A stretch of DNA of 64,000 nucleotides, taken from contig NZ_JASLGT010000017.1 in NCBI RefSeq assembly GCF_030150205.1, positions 248,001 through 312,000 on the forward strand, given 5' to 3'. Made by a program: the position numbers and the translations under genes. Shown here one piece after another: positions 1-9,001 of the stretch (position 1 is the first letter of the stretch; each line of letters begins with the position of its first letter). The notes under the pieces are model-generated. The model made no database searches and was not told where the DNA came from. It saw only the letters and a program-made list of their open reading frames with translations. The DNA comes from Niabella sp. (GTDB lineage: Bacteria; Bacteroidota; Bacteroidia; Chitinophagales; Chitinophagaceae).

Positions 1-41
1 TCTTTTTGAAGCAACTACGATCATTCTTAAAAACATAGCAT

Positions 42-1526
42 ATGAACTGTTTTCCTAACGAGACGGTGAAACAATTTAATAAATGGAAGATCCTGGTGAT
101 CGGTGACCTGATCCTGGATCATTATGTGCAGGGGGAAACACAACGCCTGTGCCCCGAAGGTCCGGTGCCGGTAGTGGAAGTGATGCTGCGTCAGTATGCC
201 CTGGGCGGCAGTGCCAATGCGGCACTTAATTTTTCCAGCCTGTCGGCCCAGGTTACTTACTGCAGTGTAGCGGGGGGCGATCCGGAAGCAGCAATAGCCA
301 TACAGATGCTGCGGGATCAGCAGATAGAGGTAAACGTATTAAAAGATCCCGGGCGCAGCACACTTTTAAAAACAAGGGTAATGGCCGGCAGGCAATTGCT
401 GGCCCGGTTTGATTCGGGTACAACGGATCCAATTTCACCGGAAGCAACCGAATGGCTGAAAACAACGCTGATGCGGGAAATTCCCAAACACGATGCCATT
501 GTTATTTCCGATTATGATAAAGGTATTCTTACGGCGGATATCATTGACGTTATACAACAGGCAACCGCAATGCATCACCGGTATATTGCTATTGATTCCA
601 AAAGACTGGACCGGTTCCGGGAATTGCAGCCGGAGTTTGCAAAGCCCAATTATGGGGAAGCCCTTCAATTGCTAAAAGAACCATCCCGGAACGATGGGCG
701 TATGGAGCAGGTACGCGGTTTTGGTGACCGGCTGTATGCATGTGCCAATGCCCGCATCCTGGCGCTGACGGCCGATAAGGATGGCGCTGTTGTTTTTAAC
801 GAGGGAAAACTGGCCGGACATTGCCCGCCGTATCAACGGGAACAGGTGAACGTGGTAGGGGCTGGTGATGTGTTCTTCAGCGCCTTTACCCTTGCCCATC
901 TTTCGGGTGCTCCTGAGCCGCAGTCCCTTGATATAGCATCGGCAGCAGCGGCCGTGGGTATGATGCAAACAGACCGTACCTGTTGCTGTACAGCTGCTGA
1001 ACTGGCTGCCTTTTTTTCAAGGGGCACCAAAGAACTTTCAACAAAGGAGCAGGTATGTTCGCTGGTTGCAGTGTACCGTTCGATGGGGAAGCGAATCGTT
1101 TTCACCAATGGTTGTTTTGATATCCTGCACCGGGGACATATCAGTTATCTTTCACAGGCCCGCGCGCTGGGCGATGTTTTGATTGTGGGGATTAATTTTG
1201 ATGAAAGCGTGCGAAGGCTGAAAGGGGCACAGCGCCCGGTAAATCCGCTTGCAGACCGGAAGGCAGTGCTGGCCGCACTGGCATGTGTTACGCATCTGAT
1301 TCCCTTTGGCAGCGCCGGTGATGATACAGCCATGGAGCTGATCGACTGGATTCAGCCGGATATCTATGTAAAGGGCGGCGATTATTCCCTGGAAAAATTA
1401 CCGGAGGCATCGCTGGTAGAAGCCAGGGGCGGCAGGGTAGAAATCCTGCCCCTGATGCCGGGCCGTTCCACCACCGGTATGATTCATAAGATTAACCCAG
1501 CCATAGCACTTAAAACCGGTTCCTGA
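42..1526 (+). CDS. hldE: Bifunctional heptose-7-phosphate kinase / heptose-1-phosphate adenylyltransferase
   Basis: This cytosolic enzyme phosphorylates D-glycero-D-manno-heptose 7-phosphate and later adds AMP to heptose 1-phosphate, giving the activated heptose used in LPS inner core. The N-terminal half (about residues 15-320) is a PfkB/ribokinase-type kinase, with GDLILDHYV at 21-29, GGSANAALN at 55-63 and the catalytic GAGD at 273-276. The C-terminal part (about 350-490) is a nucleotidyltransferase with NGCFDILHRGH at 356-366, the HxGH-type signature. Its 494 residues match the usual fused form. The gene starts with ATG and ends one base before a glycosyltransferase start, so the two are probably cotranscribed. 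The bases before it (1-41) hold nothing recognisable. Confidence 0.93.
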   Translation: MNCFPNETVKQFNKWKILVIGDLILDHYVQGETQRLCPEGPVPVVEVMLRQYALGGSANAALNFSSLSAQVTYCSVAGGDPEAAIAIQMLRDQQIEVNVLKDPGRSTLLKTRVMAGRQLLARFDSGTTDPISPEATEWLKTTLMREIPKHDAIVISDYDKGILTADIIDVIQQATAMHHRYIAIDSKRLDRFRELQPEFAKPNYGEALQLLKEPSRNDGRMEQVRGFGDRLYACANARILALTADKDGAVVFNEGKLAGHCPPYQREQVNVVGAGDVFFSAFTLAHLSGAPEPQSLDIASAAAAVGMMQTDRTCCCTAAELAAFFSRGTKELSTKEQVCSLVAVYRSMGKRIVFTNGCFDILHRGHISYLSQARALGDVLIVGINFDESVRRLKGAQRPVNPLADRKAVLAALACVTHLIPFGSAGDDTAMELIDWIQPDIYVKGGDYSLEKLPEASLVEARGGRVEILPLMPGRSTTGMIHKINPAIALKTGS

Positions 1527-1527
1527 T

Positions 1528-2625
1528 ATGAAGGTAGCCCTACCGATCCGGAAAGTGCTTTGTATGCGGCTGGACAATATGGGGGATGTATTGATGAGCA
1601 CGCCTGCCATGCGGGCGTTAAAGGAAACCTTCAACGCAACAATTACGCTGCTGACTTCTGAACAGGGCGCGGCTATTGCGCCTTATATTCCGGTGATTGA
1701 TGAAGTGCTGATCTTTAATGCGCCCTGGGTACAACATCGGGGAGCAGAAGGCTCAATAGCCGGTTTAGCAGAATGTTTGAAGGCCGGTAATTTTGACCTG
1801 GCTGTTATTTTTACGGTTAGCAGCCAGAACCCGCTTCCTTCGGCCATGCTGGCGTATATGGCCGGCATTCCTGTACGGCTGGCCTATTGCCGCGAAAACC
1901 CTTACCGGTTGTTAACACATTGGATGCCGGATCCGGAACCGCTCCGTTGTATGGATAAACACCAGGTACAACGGGACCTGGACCTGGTATTTTCTATAGG
2001 TGCCCATACCGCTGACCGGCAACTGCAACTTACAGCCACCGCTGCGCCTTCTTTAACCGGGAAACTGATCGAAGCAGGACTGGATCCTGCCGGTGGCTGG
2101 TGTTTGCTGCATGCCGGTACCCGTGATCTTCGCCGGCAACTGCCGGTACCCGCCTGGGTTACTATTGGTGGCGCCCTGCTACGGGAACTGCAGCTGCCGG
2201 TGGTGCTTACCGGCAGTGCAGAAGATATGCCGGAGGTGGCAGAGATCCAGCAGCAGATCGGAGCCGGCAGTTATATGTTTGCCGGGAAACTACAGCTGAA
2301 TGAGTTTATTGATCTCGTAAACAGGAGCGCCCTGTTAATCAGCATCAATTCACTTCCGTTACATATTGCAGCAGCTGTTCAAACACCGGTGATTGCCCTT
2401 TATGCCAAAACCAATCCACAGCATTTTCCCTGGATGGTACCTTCCTGTACCTTGTTTTTTGAGGTGGCGGAGGAGCAGCGTAGCAGGAATGAGATCCTGC
2501 AATTTATGCATCGCCATTATTTATGGAAAGATATGCCGGTTTCAACCGGAAATATAATGGCGGCTGCTCATGAATTGCTGCGATCCGGAAAGAGCCGCTC
2601 TGCTGCTGCAACCACGGCGTTATAA
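1528..2625 (+). CDS. Glycosyltransferase family 9 (heptosyltransferase-like)
   Basis: A 365-residue GT-B fold transferase of the WaaC/WaaF (GT9) type. It probably transfers a heptose or other sugar to growing lipopolysaccharide at the inner membrane. The family pattern is visible: RLDNMGDVLMSTPAMRALK near the N-terminus (residues about 12-30), the LLHAGT segment opening the second domain, and a late SINSLPLHIAAAVQTPVIALYA segment that fits the nucleotide-sugar site (family members usually have D/N-S-x-P-x-H there). It starts one base after hldE, which supports heptose as substrate, though this is inference. Its last 58 bases overlap the 3' end of the opposing GT9 gene. Confidence 0.88.
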   Translation: MKVALPIRKVLCMRLDNMGDVLMSTPAMRALKETFNATITLLTSEQGAAIAPYIPVIDEVLIFNAPWVQHRGAEGSIAGLAECLKAGNFDLAVIFTVSSQNPLPSAMLAYMAGIPVRLAYCRENPYRLLTHWMPDPEPLRCMDKHQVQRDLDLVFSIGAHTADRQLQLTATAAPSLTGKLIEAGLDPAGGWCLLHAGTRDLRRQLPVPAWVTIGGALLRELQLPVVLTGSAEDMPEVAEIQQQIGAGSYMFAGKLQLNEFIDLVNRSALLISINSLPLHIAAAVQTPVIALYAKTNPQHFPWMVPSCTLFFEVAEEQRSRNEILQFMHRHYLWKDMPVSTGNIMAAAHELLRSGKSRSAAATTAL

Positions 2626-3542
2626 TCATGGCAATTCATCCAGTCGATTGTTTGATGCAACTGCTGGTTTAATGGTGCCCAGCGATGCGGTTCTCCATCC
2701 ATACTAATGACTACACTGCTGCATTTTAATGCGGCGGCGAGGTGCGAGACCCCGGTACAATTGGTAACGATTCCGTTGGCCCGGCTGAGTAGCACGCCCA
2801 TACTGCCCAATGTGGTGACACCGGCCAGATCAATGGACGGGGCCTGCATCATACCGGCTACGGTTGCGGTAAGTGCCTTTTCCGCCGGCGTACCCGTTAA
2901 TACAATCGGGTAACCCCTTGCCGCAAAATGATCCGCAAGCTTTGCAAAATACCCCGGCGGCCATTGCCGTTCCGTAACGGATGCACCGGGGTGTATGCAT
3001 AAAAATCCGGTTGCCGGCAGCTGGTGCTGTATCTGATTAAATTCGGCAACGTCTTTTGGGGTGATGGGGAATTCCAGCGCATCACCGGCTGCAGGTATTG
3101 AAAGCTGTTGCAGTAACGCCAGATGGCGGTGAATCTCGTGCAGATGAGAAGGGTACACCAGGAAGGACCTTTTTTTGGCGCGGCGATCTTCCGGAAGGCA
3201 GAAGCCGGCCAGGAGTCTTGCTTCAAATTGTTCCAGCAGGTCATTCACAATGGAACCATCGCCCTGGAGTTGTAAGAGCAGATCGATCTTTCTTTTTTTG
3301 ATGTTTGCCAGGAAAAGCTGAAATGCAAGCGGCGAAGCTTCCTGCTCCGGCAAGCCGGGATAACCGGGAAAATGAAGAAATGCGTCAATATAAGCAGCAT
3401 ATCGTTCTGCAAATGCGGCCGCCCAGGGCATCCCCATTAAGGTGATATGTGCTTTGGGAAAGGCCTGGCGCAACGCGCGAAAGGCGGGAACCGTGCAAAG
3501 AAGGTCGCCGAGTTTCAATACTCTGAAAATAACAATATTCAT
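2568..3542 (-). CDS. Glycosyltransferase family 9 (heptosyltransferase-like)
   Basis: A second, divergent GT9 protein of 324 residues. The N-terminus NIVIFRVLKLGDLLCTVPA is the family's nucleotide-fold opening. CIHPGASVTERQWPP at mid-protein and TNCTGVSHLAAALKCSSV near the C-terminus are the usual acceptor and sugar-nucleotide segments. It probably adds a sugar to the LPS core; the exact donor cannot be told. It follows the family 2 glycosyltransferase with an ATGA overlap of 4 nt, so those two are translationally coupled. At the other end its last 58 bases overlap the convergent GT9 gene. Confidence 0.87.
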   Translation of the reverse strand: MNIVIFRVLKLGDLLCTVPAFRALRQAFPKAHITLMGMPWAAAFAERYAAYIDAFLHFPGYPGLPEQEASPLAFQLFLANIKKRKIDLLLQLQGDGSIVNDLLEQFEARLLAGFCLPEDRRAKKRSFLVYPSHLHEIHRHLALLQQLSIPAAGDALEFPITPKDVAEFNQIQHQLPATGFLCIHPGASVTERQWPPGYFAKLADHFAARGYPIVLTGTPAEKALTATVAGMMQAPSIDLAGVTTLGSMGVLLSRANGIVTNCTGVSHLAAALKCSSVVISMDGEPHRWAPLNQQLHQTIDWMNCHDYNAVVAAAERLFPDRSNS

Positions 3543-4525
3543 GAAGGCTTTTGCAAAGTATAAACGTTCTTAAATTTCCGGCGTCCCTGCAGGTTCCAGT
3601 ACACAGAAGAGAAGGGAATGCAAACCGATGTACAGATCATTTCCAGCACATGAGCGGCTGACCGGCTGGTGTGCCGGAGCCGTTTAAAAACAAAGACGCC
3701 CAGGCAAACGATCCAGGTAAGTAAACAAGCATAGGCCAGTGCCGGCCTATTCAAAAGTGCGCATAGAAAGGCACCCAGTGCTGCCACAACCGTTACATAA
3801 TAGAGGGGCGGTATAAACTGGCGGACGTACTTCCTGTAATACAGCGGGTATTTTTTATAAAGCAGGGCATTGTACAGGGCCTTCTTTTGTTCCTTCATGC
3901 TAATGCCCCAGCCCGGTGTTCGTACCGGATGTACCACCAGTGCTTCCGGAAGCGATTGAGGGATGATGCCGTTATCCCGAAGAGCAAACTCCAGGTCGCT
4001 GTCTTCCCGCCAGGCCATACGGAACCGCTCGTCGAACCCTCCGGTTTTTAAGAGGGCGGCCCTGGTACAGGCAGCATTAGCGGTTATAAAGGGCGCATCT
4101 TCCAGTAAGCGGGTGTTCCATTCATGATCTGTGGGGCGGTGCGGAAGGGGCACTTTTACTTTGCCGCGAAAGGCGGCTCCCTGCCCGGTTTCAAAAGCGT
4201 TTAAGATCGCTTCCAGCCAATGGGGATCGGGCAGGCAGTCGTCGTCGGTAAAGGCGATGTATTTTCCATGCGCCTGCATCCAGCCGGCATTGCGCGCCGC
4301 CGCAGGGCCCTGGTTGCGGGGTAATACCAGGTACCGCGTTTGTATGGCGGCGGTTTTTTGAAAAGCCCTTAATAAAGCGGTGGTATCCGGGTCGGGACCG
4401 TCACATACAACAATTACTTCAAACCGGGTATGGGAGAGCGTTTGAGCAGCCAACGCGGAGAGGCAACGTGCCAGGAGCTGTGGCCGGCGGCAGGTGGGGA
4501 TAATTACTGAAACAGGCATATACAT
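3539..4525 (-). CDS. Glycosyltransferase family 2, membrane-associated
   Basis: An inverting GT-A fold glycosyltransferase, probably acting on the cytosolic face of the inner membrane in LPS or surface polysaccharide assembly. Visible motifs are SVIIPTCRRPQLL at the start, GPAAARNAGW, the metal/sugar-nucleotide motif FTDDDCLPDP, and WREDSDLEFALRDNG, which contains the ED acceptor motif. The C-terminal third carries two hydrophobic helices. I place the start at the ATG at 4525 (328 residues); a longer reading frame would need a TTG at 4564 and adds residues outside the domain. It overlaps the next gene by 4 nt. Confidence 0.85.
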   Translation of the reverse strand: MYMPVSVIIPTCRRPQLLARCLSALAAQTLSHTRFEVIVVCDGPDPDTTALLRAFQKTAAIQTRYLVLPRNQGPAAARNAGWMQAHGKYIAFTDDDCLPDPHWLEAILNAFETGQGAAFRGKVKVPLPHRPTDHEWNTRLLEDAPFITANAACTRAALLKTGGFDERFRMAWREDSDLEFALRDNGIIPQSLPEALVVHPVRTPGWGISMKEQKKALYNALLYKKYPLYYRKYVRQFIPPLYYVTVVAALGAFLCALLNRPALAYACLLTWIVCLGVFVFKRLRHTSRSAAHVLEMICTSVCIPFSSVYWNLQGRRKFKNVYTLQKPS

Positions 4526-4621
4526 AAGAAAAAAATTTAAGGACGTGTCAACAATGTTTTTCAATAAGAACGGCGGTGTTGGAGCCTGTTAACCGGCGAT
4601 CCGTTTCGCATACTGTAAAGA

Positions 4622-6343
4622 TCAGGATTTGGAAACATGACAGTTGCCGATAATAAGATCGTCAAAAGGAGTGGTCCAAAAGCATTCAAGGGCGTCTCTT
4701 GGACTGCAAACAATAGGTTTGCCCAGGGAGTTAAAAGAGGTATTTACCAGTATGGGTACACCTGTAAGCTTCTGAAAGGCGCGGAGTGTTTCATAATAAC
4801 GGGGATGTTGCTCCCGGTTGATGGTTTGGATCCTTGCAGTGCCATCTACGTGACAAACCGCGGGTATCCGGTTGCGGACCTCCGGACGTACCTGGTGAGT
4901 AAATAACATAAAGGGCGATGTATGCGCGGCTTCAAACCAATCGGCAGCCGCTTCTTCCAGTACCACGGGTGCTACGGGTCTGAAATCTTCCCGGTCCTTC
5001 AGTTCGTTTAAACGGTCCTGCATAGACGGTGTAATGGGGGAGGCCAGGATGGAACGGGCGCCCAGGGCTCTTGGGCCAAATTCCATGCGCCCCTGGAACC
5101 AGCCAATGATGCGACCCTGCGCCAACAGCGAAGCGGTTTCGGCTGCCACGTCTGCTAATTTTTTATAGGGTGTTTTAGACCATTTTAAAAAATTTTCAAC
5201 GGCTTCGTCTGAATAACCGGGTCCCCAGAACGCGTGCTCCATTTTAAAATTCCGTTCCGGCTGGCCACCCCGCAATTGCGCATCAGCCCATAAAGCGGCA
5301 CCCAGGGCCGTGCCGGCATCTCCTGCGGCGGGCTGTATCCAGATGTCTTTAAATAATCCTGCATCCCGCAGGCAGGCGTTGAGTACGCAGTTCAATGCCA
5401 CTCCACCGGCAAGGCACAGATAGCGTTGCCCGGTTTCTTTTTTAAGCCAGCTGGCTAATTCCAGCGCTGTTTCCTGCAAAACGACCTGTACGGAATGCGC
5501 AATGTTGAAATGATGGCTGGTAAAGGGAGCGCCCCTCTTCCGGGCAGGACCTAAGCGCCGGGTAAGGTCTTCCTGGCTGATGGTATAGGTACCATCGTTA
5601 TTCAGCGTAATCATATCCCGGAATTCGGTTACAAATGTGGGCTTTCCAAAAGAGGCAAGGGCCATTACCCGGTATTCATCGGAGGAATGTAAAAATCCCA
5701 GGTGACGGGTTACCTGCTCATAAAGCAATCCCAATGAATGTGGCATATCTACCTGCCGGATGCGTTGTATGTCGGTGCCGGTGCCTACATTAAAGCTGGT
5801 AGTGGCCAGCTCACCCCGGCCATCGAGGGTTAATATGGCGGCCTCATTAAACGGCGAAGGCAAAAAAGCGCTTGCCGCATGTGCAAGGTGGTGGTCAATA
5901 AAATGCCAGTGTCCCGGCCGTACCCGAGCCTGGTAAAAACGCTCCTGCAGGTGATGCGGGTATCCGTCAACCAGGTGCTCCGGCGCATTGAGAATATAGG
6001 ACAGGAACAACGGCTCCCAGGGATTGGCTTCATTTTCTGCCTGCTGTTTAACCGGTGACCGCAGAGGGAGCCGGATCTCTTCCTTTGCTGCAGATCCGTT
6101 CAATAACAAACGCGGATCAAAGGAGTATGCCATATGGTCTATTTCATTTATATGGATGCCGGCTGCCTGCAGGCAATAATCAATAGCATGATAAGGCAGT
6201 TCATAAGTAGAGAAAGGGATGGGCCGTTTACCGTGTTTGATTTGTGTGAACCGTTCCTCTTCTGCAGCTGCGATGAGCTTTCCGTCTTTTACAATGCTGG
6301 CTGCAGAGTCGTGAAAGGCAGCGTTGATTCCTAGTGTATACAT
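4622..6343 (-). CDS. Carbamoyltransferase (NodU/CmcH family)
   Basis: A 573-residue O-carbamoyltransferase that moves a carbamoyl group from carbamoyl phosphate to a hydroxyl, here probably on a surface sugar. The family opening LGINAAFHDSAASIV (residues 4-18), the conserved FIDHHLAHAASAF (about 148-160), and GRMEFGPRALGARSIL in the C-terminal half are all clear. The end LVNTSFNSLGKPIVCSPRDAL is also typical. It sits about 100 bp upstream of, and on the same strand as, the family 2 glycosyltransferase. This suggests that it decorates the same glycan, which is inference from context. The length is normal for the family. Confidence 0.9.
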   Translation of the reverse strand: MYTLGINAAFHDSAASIVKDGKLIAAAEEERFTQIKHGKRPIPFSTYELPYHAIDYCLQAAGIHINEIDHMAYSFDPRLLLNGSAAKEEIRLPLRSPVKQQAENEANPWEPLFLSYILNAPEHLVDGYPHHLQERFYQARVRPGHWHFIDHHLAHAASAFLPSPFNEAAILTLDGRGELATTSFNVGTGTDIQRIRQVDMPHSLGLLYEQVTRHLGFLHSSDEYRVMALASFGKPTFVTEFRDMITLNNDGTYTISQEDLTRRLGPARKRGAPFTSHHFNIAHSVQVVLQETALELASWLKKETGQRYLCLAGGVALNCVLNACLRDAGLFKDIWIQPAAGDAGTALGAALWADAQLRGGQPERNFKMEHAFWGPGYSDEAVENFLKWSKTPYKKLADVAAETASLLAQGRIIGWFQGRMEFGPRALGARSILASPITPSMQDRLNELKDREDFRPVAPVVLEEAAADWFEAAHTSPFMLFTHQVRPEVRNRIPAVCHVDGTARIQTINREQHPRYYETLRAFQKLTGVPILVNTSFNSLGKPIVCSPRDALECFWTTPFDDLIIGNCHVSKS

Positions 6344-7058
6344 AATTCAAAAATTTGAAAGGGTTTGCTTATTACTGGTGGTATCAACAAATAACCCGCC
6401 ATCTGAAAATAAAACGCTCCTGGTATCTGCAGGCGTTTGTTTCTTTTTTAAACCGGCAAGAAATGGCACAGCAAATAACGCAGGATGAGGAATTATTTCC
6501 CCGGGGCAAACAAGAAGACGTATACCGGAATCGTTCGCATTGTATGACTACTATGCATCTGGAATACATTGCAACTTTTCGCAGGTTAAAAAGAATACGC
6601 GCCTGAAGCAGTTGTTTATGAAGGAGTGCCTGGCTCAACAAGGCCTGCATCGATTGTTAAAAACTCAATGTTGAATCATCATTCTCAAAAACCTGAAACC
6701 GGGATAGCTTGCGCAATAAGCCCGGGGCGACATCTTCAGCGGATAGCAGGAGCGGTTGTCATCACCGCACTGGTGTTGCAGTGCAAACAGTATAGCAGTA
6801 TGGCATTCCTTTTTTTGATTTCATTCATAGCAAAGATTTGAATGACACCCGCATTTACCTGACGGGTTATAATTCAGGAAAATTTTGTATATTTACGAAA
6901 CCCTATCTCATATCGGCCCATACAGATGGGGTAACACGCACTATGTAAGAACGATAAATAGGATGGGCACTCACTTATTTCCCCTTTGGTCCGGCACCTG
7001 CCTCTTATAAAGAATTGTCTGTTGCATTGTAGTCCGGTCTTTATATAACTTTTTCATT
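6344..7058. other. Intergenic stretch between divergent genes
   Basis: About 715 bases separate the carbamoyltransferase start from the histidine kinase start. Open frames exist on both strands but are rich in rare-looking residues and lack plausible starts, so I call no gene. The sequence TATATTTA at 6889-6896 is close to the Bacteroidota -7 consensus, but it lies about 160 bases upstream of the kinase. Confidence 0.5.
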
Positions 7059-8453
7059 ATGATATTATCCTTGAATAAAATAAGGTTTGGGTACGCCCTT
7101 TCTTCCCTGTTGCTACTGGTGTCGTATATCCTGATCTTTGCAACTAACCGCCGGCTGCAACAGGAAAAGAACTGGATCGTTAGCAACTATACACTGATCA
7201 ATAAGATGGGTGATATCAAAATGGCCATAAGTGAAGCGGAGTCAAATGTGCGTGGTTATATTATCAATCAGCAACCACAGTTCCTGGATGGTTTTTATGC
7301 TGCCCAAACGAACCTTGATCAATTGCATAAAGAAATGCAAAAGCTAACGGAGGCCGATCCGCTTCAATCGGCAAATGAGGACCTGTTACATACGATAACC
7401 AACCGAAGGCTATCGGATCTGTCCGGCGCCATTGCACCGCATCAGCAAACATCAGAAGCTTTACAAAACGCTGCAGTTGGGCCGGAGAGGCTGGCTCAGG
7501 TGGATCGTATTTATGCGCAGATCGGAACCATGACTGCGATCGAAGAACAGCTCATGAAAAAGCGGATGTCGAAGCTCAATAATTTTTATACCAGTACAGA
7601 GGCAGTAACGCTGTTGTCCCTGTTTATGGCGCTGATTGCGGTATTGTATGCGGTCATCACCTTCAATAGTCAGTACCGGCAGAAAAAGAAAGCAAATACG
7701 GTTGCTGACCAATACCGGCTGGAGTTGGAGGGAAACATAAAAGAACTGAGCGATAAGAATATTGAGCTGAATGAGCTAAGGGGCATCGAAAAGCTGGCAA
7801 GCATCGGCCGTGTATCAAGGGTGGTGGCACATGAAGTGCGCAACCCGCTTACCAATATTACCCTGGCTACAGAACAATTGCGGGATATTTCCTGCATTGA
7901 GCAGGATGAGGAGGGGCAGCTGCTGATCAACATCATCCGGCGCAATTCAACCCGCATCAGCCAGATGGTTGCGGATCTGCTGAACGCCACAAAGTTTATG
8001 CAGCTGGATCAGCAACGGGAAAACATTAATAATATACTGGATGAAAGTCTGGATATGGCAAAAGACCGGCTATTATTGCGGAAAATACAGGTAATTAAAA
8101 ATTATTCGCCGGATCTTTGTGATGTGATGGTTGATAAAGAACGGATGAAGCTGGCATTGCTGAATATTATTGTGAATGCCATTGAAGCTATGGAACACGT
8201 GGAAGGAGTGCTGGAACTGACCACCCGGAAGGATAATGGCAAATGCATTGTGGAAGTGCGGGACAACGGAAGCGGGATGGATGAGAATACCTTGCAGAAC
8301 CTTTTTGAACCGTATTTTACATTAAAGAATAAAGGAAACGGGCTGGGCCTCACCAATACGCAGAATATAATCATCAATCACAAGGGAAGTATCCGGGTAG
8401 ACAGCGCGCAGGGGAAGGGGACCGTTTTTATTGTTGCGCTGAACCTGGTCTAA
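7059..8453 (+). CDS. Membrane sensor histidine kinase with CHASE3-like domain
   Basis: A 464-residue inner-membrane histidine kinase. A first transmembrane helix lies at about 11-30, followed by a helical periplasmic CHASE3-like domain (about 34-180, including ESNVRGYIIN), then a second helix at about 184-203. A coiled linker leads to the HisKA domain with phospho-acceptor His258 in VAHEVRNPLTN. The ATPase domain shows the N box around Asn373, DNGSGMD at 402-408 and GNGLGL at 426-431. It converges with a receiver-only gene 17 bp downstream, and an NtrC-type activator follows. The kinase probably feeds one or both regulators; the signal it senses is unknown. Confidence 0.9.
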   Translation: MILSLNKIRFGYALSSLLLLVSYILIFATNRRLQQEKNWIVSNYTLINKMGDIKMAISEAESNVRGYIINQQPQFLDGFYAAQTNLDQLHKEMQKLTEADPLQSANEDLLHTITNRRLSDLSGAIAPHQQTSEALQNAAVGPERLAQVDRIYAQIGTMTAIEEQLMKKRMSKLNNFYTSTEAVTLLSLFMALIAVLYAVITFNSQYRQKKKANTVADQYRLELEGNIKELSDKNIELNELRGIEKLASIGRVSRVVAHEVRNPLTNITLATEQLRDISCIEQDEEGQLLINIIRRNSTRISQMVADLLNATKFMQLDQQRENINNILDESLDMAKDRLLLRKIQVIKNYSPDLCDVMVDKERMKLALLNIIVNAIEAMEHVEGVLELTTRKDNGKCIVEVRDNGSGMDENTLQNLFEPYFTLKNKGNGLGLTNTQNIIINHKGSIRVDSAQGKGTVFIVALNLV

Positions 8454-8470
8454 GGCATCAGGGCTTCAGG

Positions 8471-8959
8471 TTAAGGTTCGGGTGTTATCTGGTCTACGAT
8501 AGAAAGAATGGTTTGTTTGGTAAAGGGTTTTCCGATAAAGTCGTCTGCACCATTGTTCTGCGCCATTTTCCGGTCATAACTGGTATCATAGGCGGTCATC
8601 ATTACAATGATCACATTTGCAATGGCCTTAAACTGCTGGATGTATTGAAACCCCAGGCCGTCGGGCAACCGGTTGTCGAGAAAGATCAAATAGGTATCCG
8701 GGTTCTGCTTCAGAACCTTTAACCCTTCCTGGATGGAGCCGGCATATACCGTGTCAATATTGCGTTGTTTCAATATATTCCGGAGAAGATAGTACATATC
8801 ATCTTCGTCGTCAATGATCAGCGTTTTGAGTAACGGCTTTTTCGGCGGGGGTACGGATTGATATGGGAAAAAGCTATTTTCCACTTCTACTAAACTGGCA
8901 ATTATTTTGCCAAAATCCGGACGGGGAATTGCTTTTTCAGAATTATGAAAAGTCGGCAC
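8471..8959 (-). CDS. Response regulator, receiver domain only
   Basis: A 162-residue protein with a roughly 40-residue N-terminal extension and one receiver domain. The acidic pair is in LIIDDEDD (about 48-54), the phospho-acceptor is Asp95 in FLDNRLPDG, the switch Thr is in MMTAYD, and Lys144 lies in GKPF. No output domain follows, so it probably acts by protein contact or as a phosphate sink. The frame opens with GTG at 8959; no internal ATG precedes the receiver, so GTG is the best start. It is divergent from the NtrC-type gene, with 42 bp between them, and convergent with the histidine kinase. Confidence 0.85.
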   Translation of the reverse strand: MPTFHNSEKAIPRPDFGKIIASLVEVENSFFPYQSVPPPKKPLLKTLIIDDEDDMYYLLRNILKQRNIDTVYAGSIQEGLKVLKQNPDTYLIFLDNRLPDGLGFQYIQQFKAIANVIIVMMTAYDTSYDRKMAQNNGADDFIGKPFTKQTILSIVDQITPEP

Positions 8960-9001
8960 GATTTGCGCTGTAAATAGGATGTGTAAAAAAAACCTCAGAA
9001 T

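Noticed and set aside
6355..6606. 83-codon plus-strand frame in the 6.3-7.0 kb gap
   Set aside because: TTG start, no domain, and a similar frame on the opposite strand.
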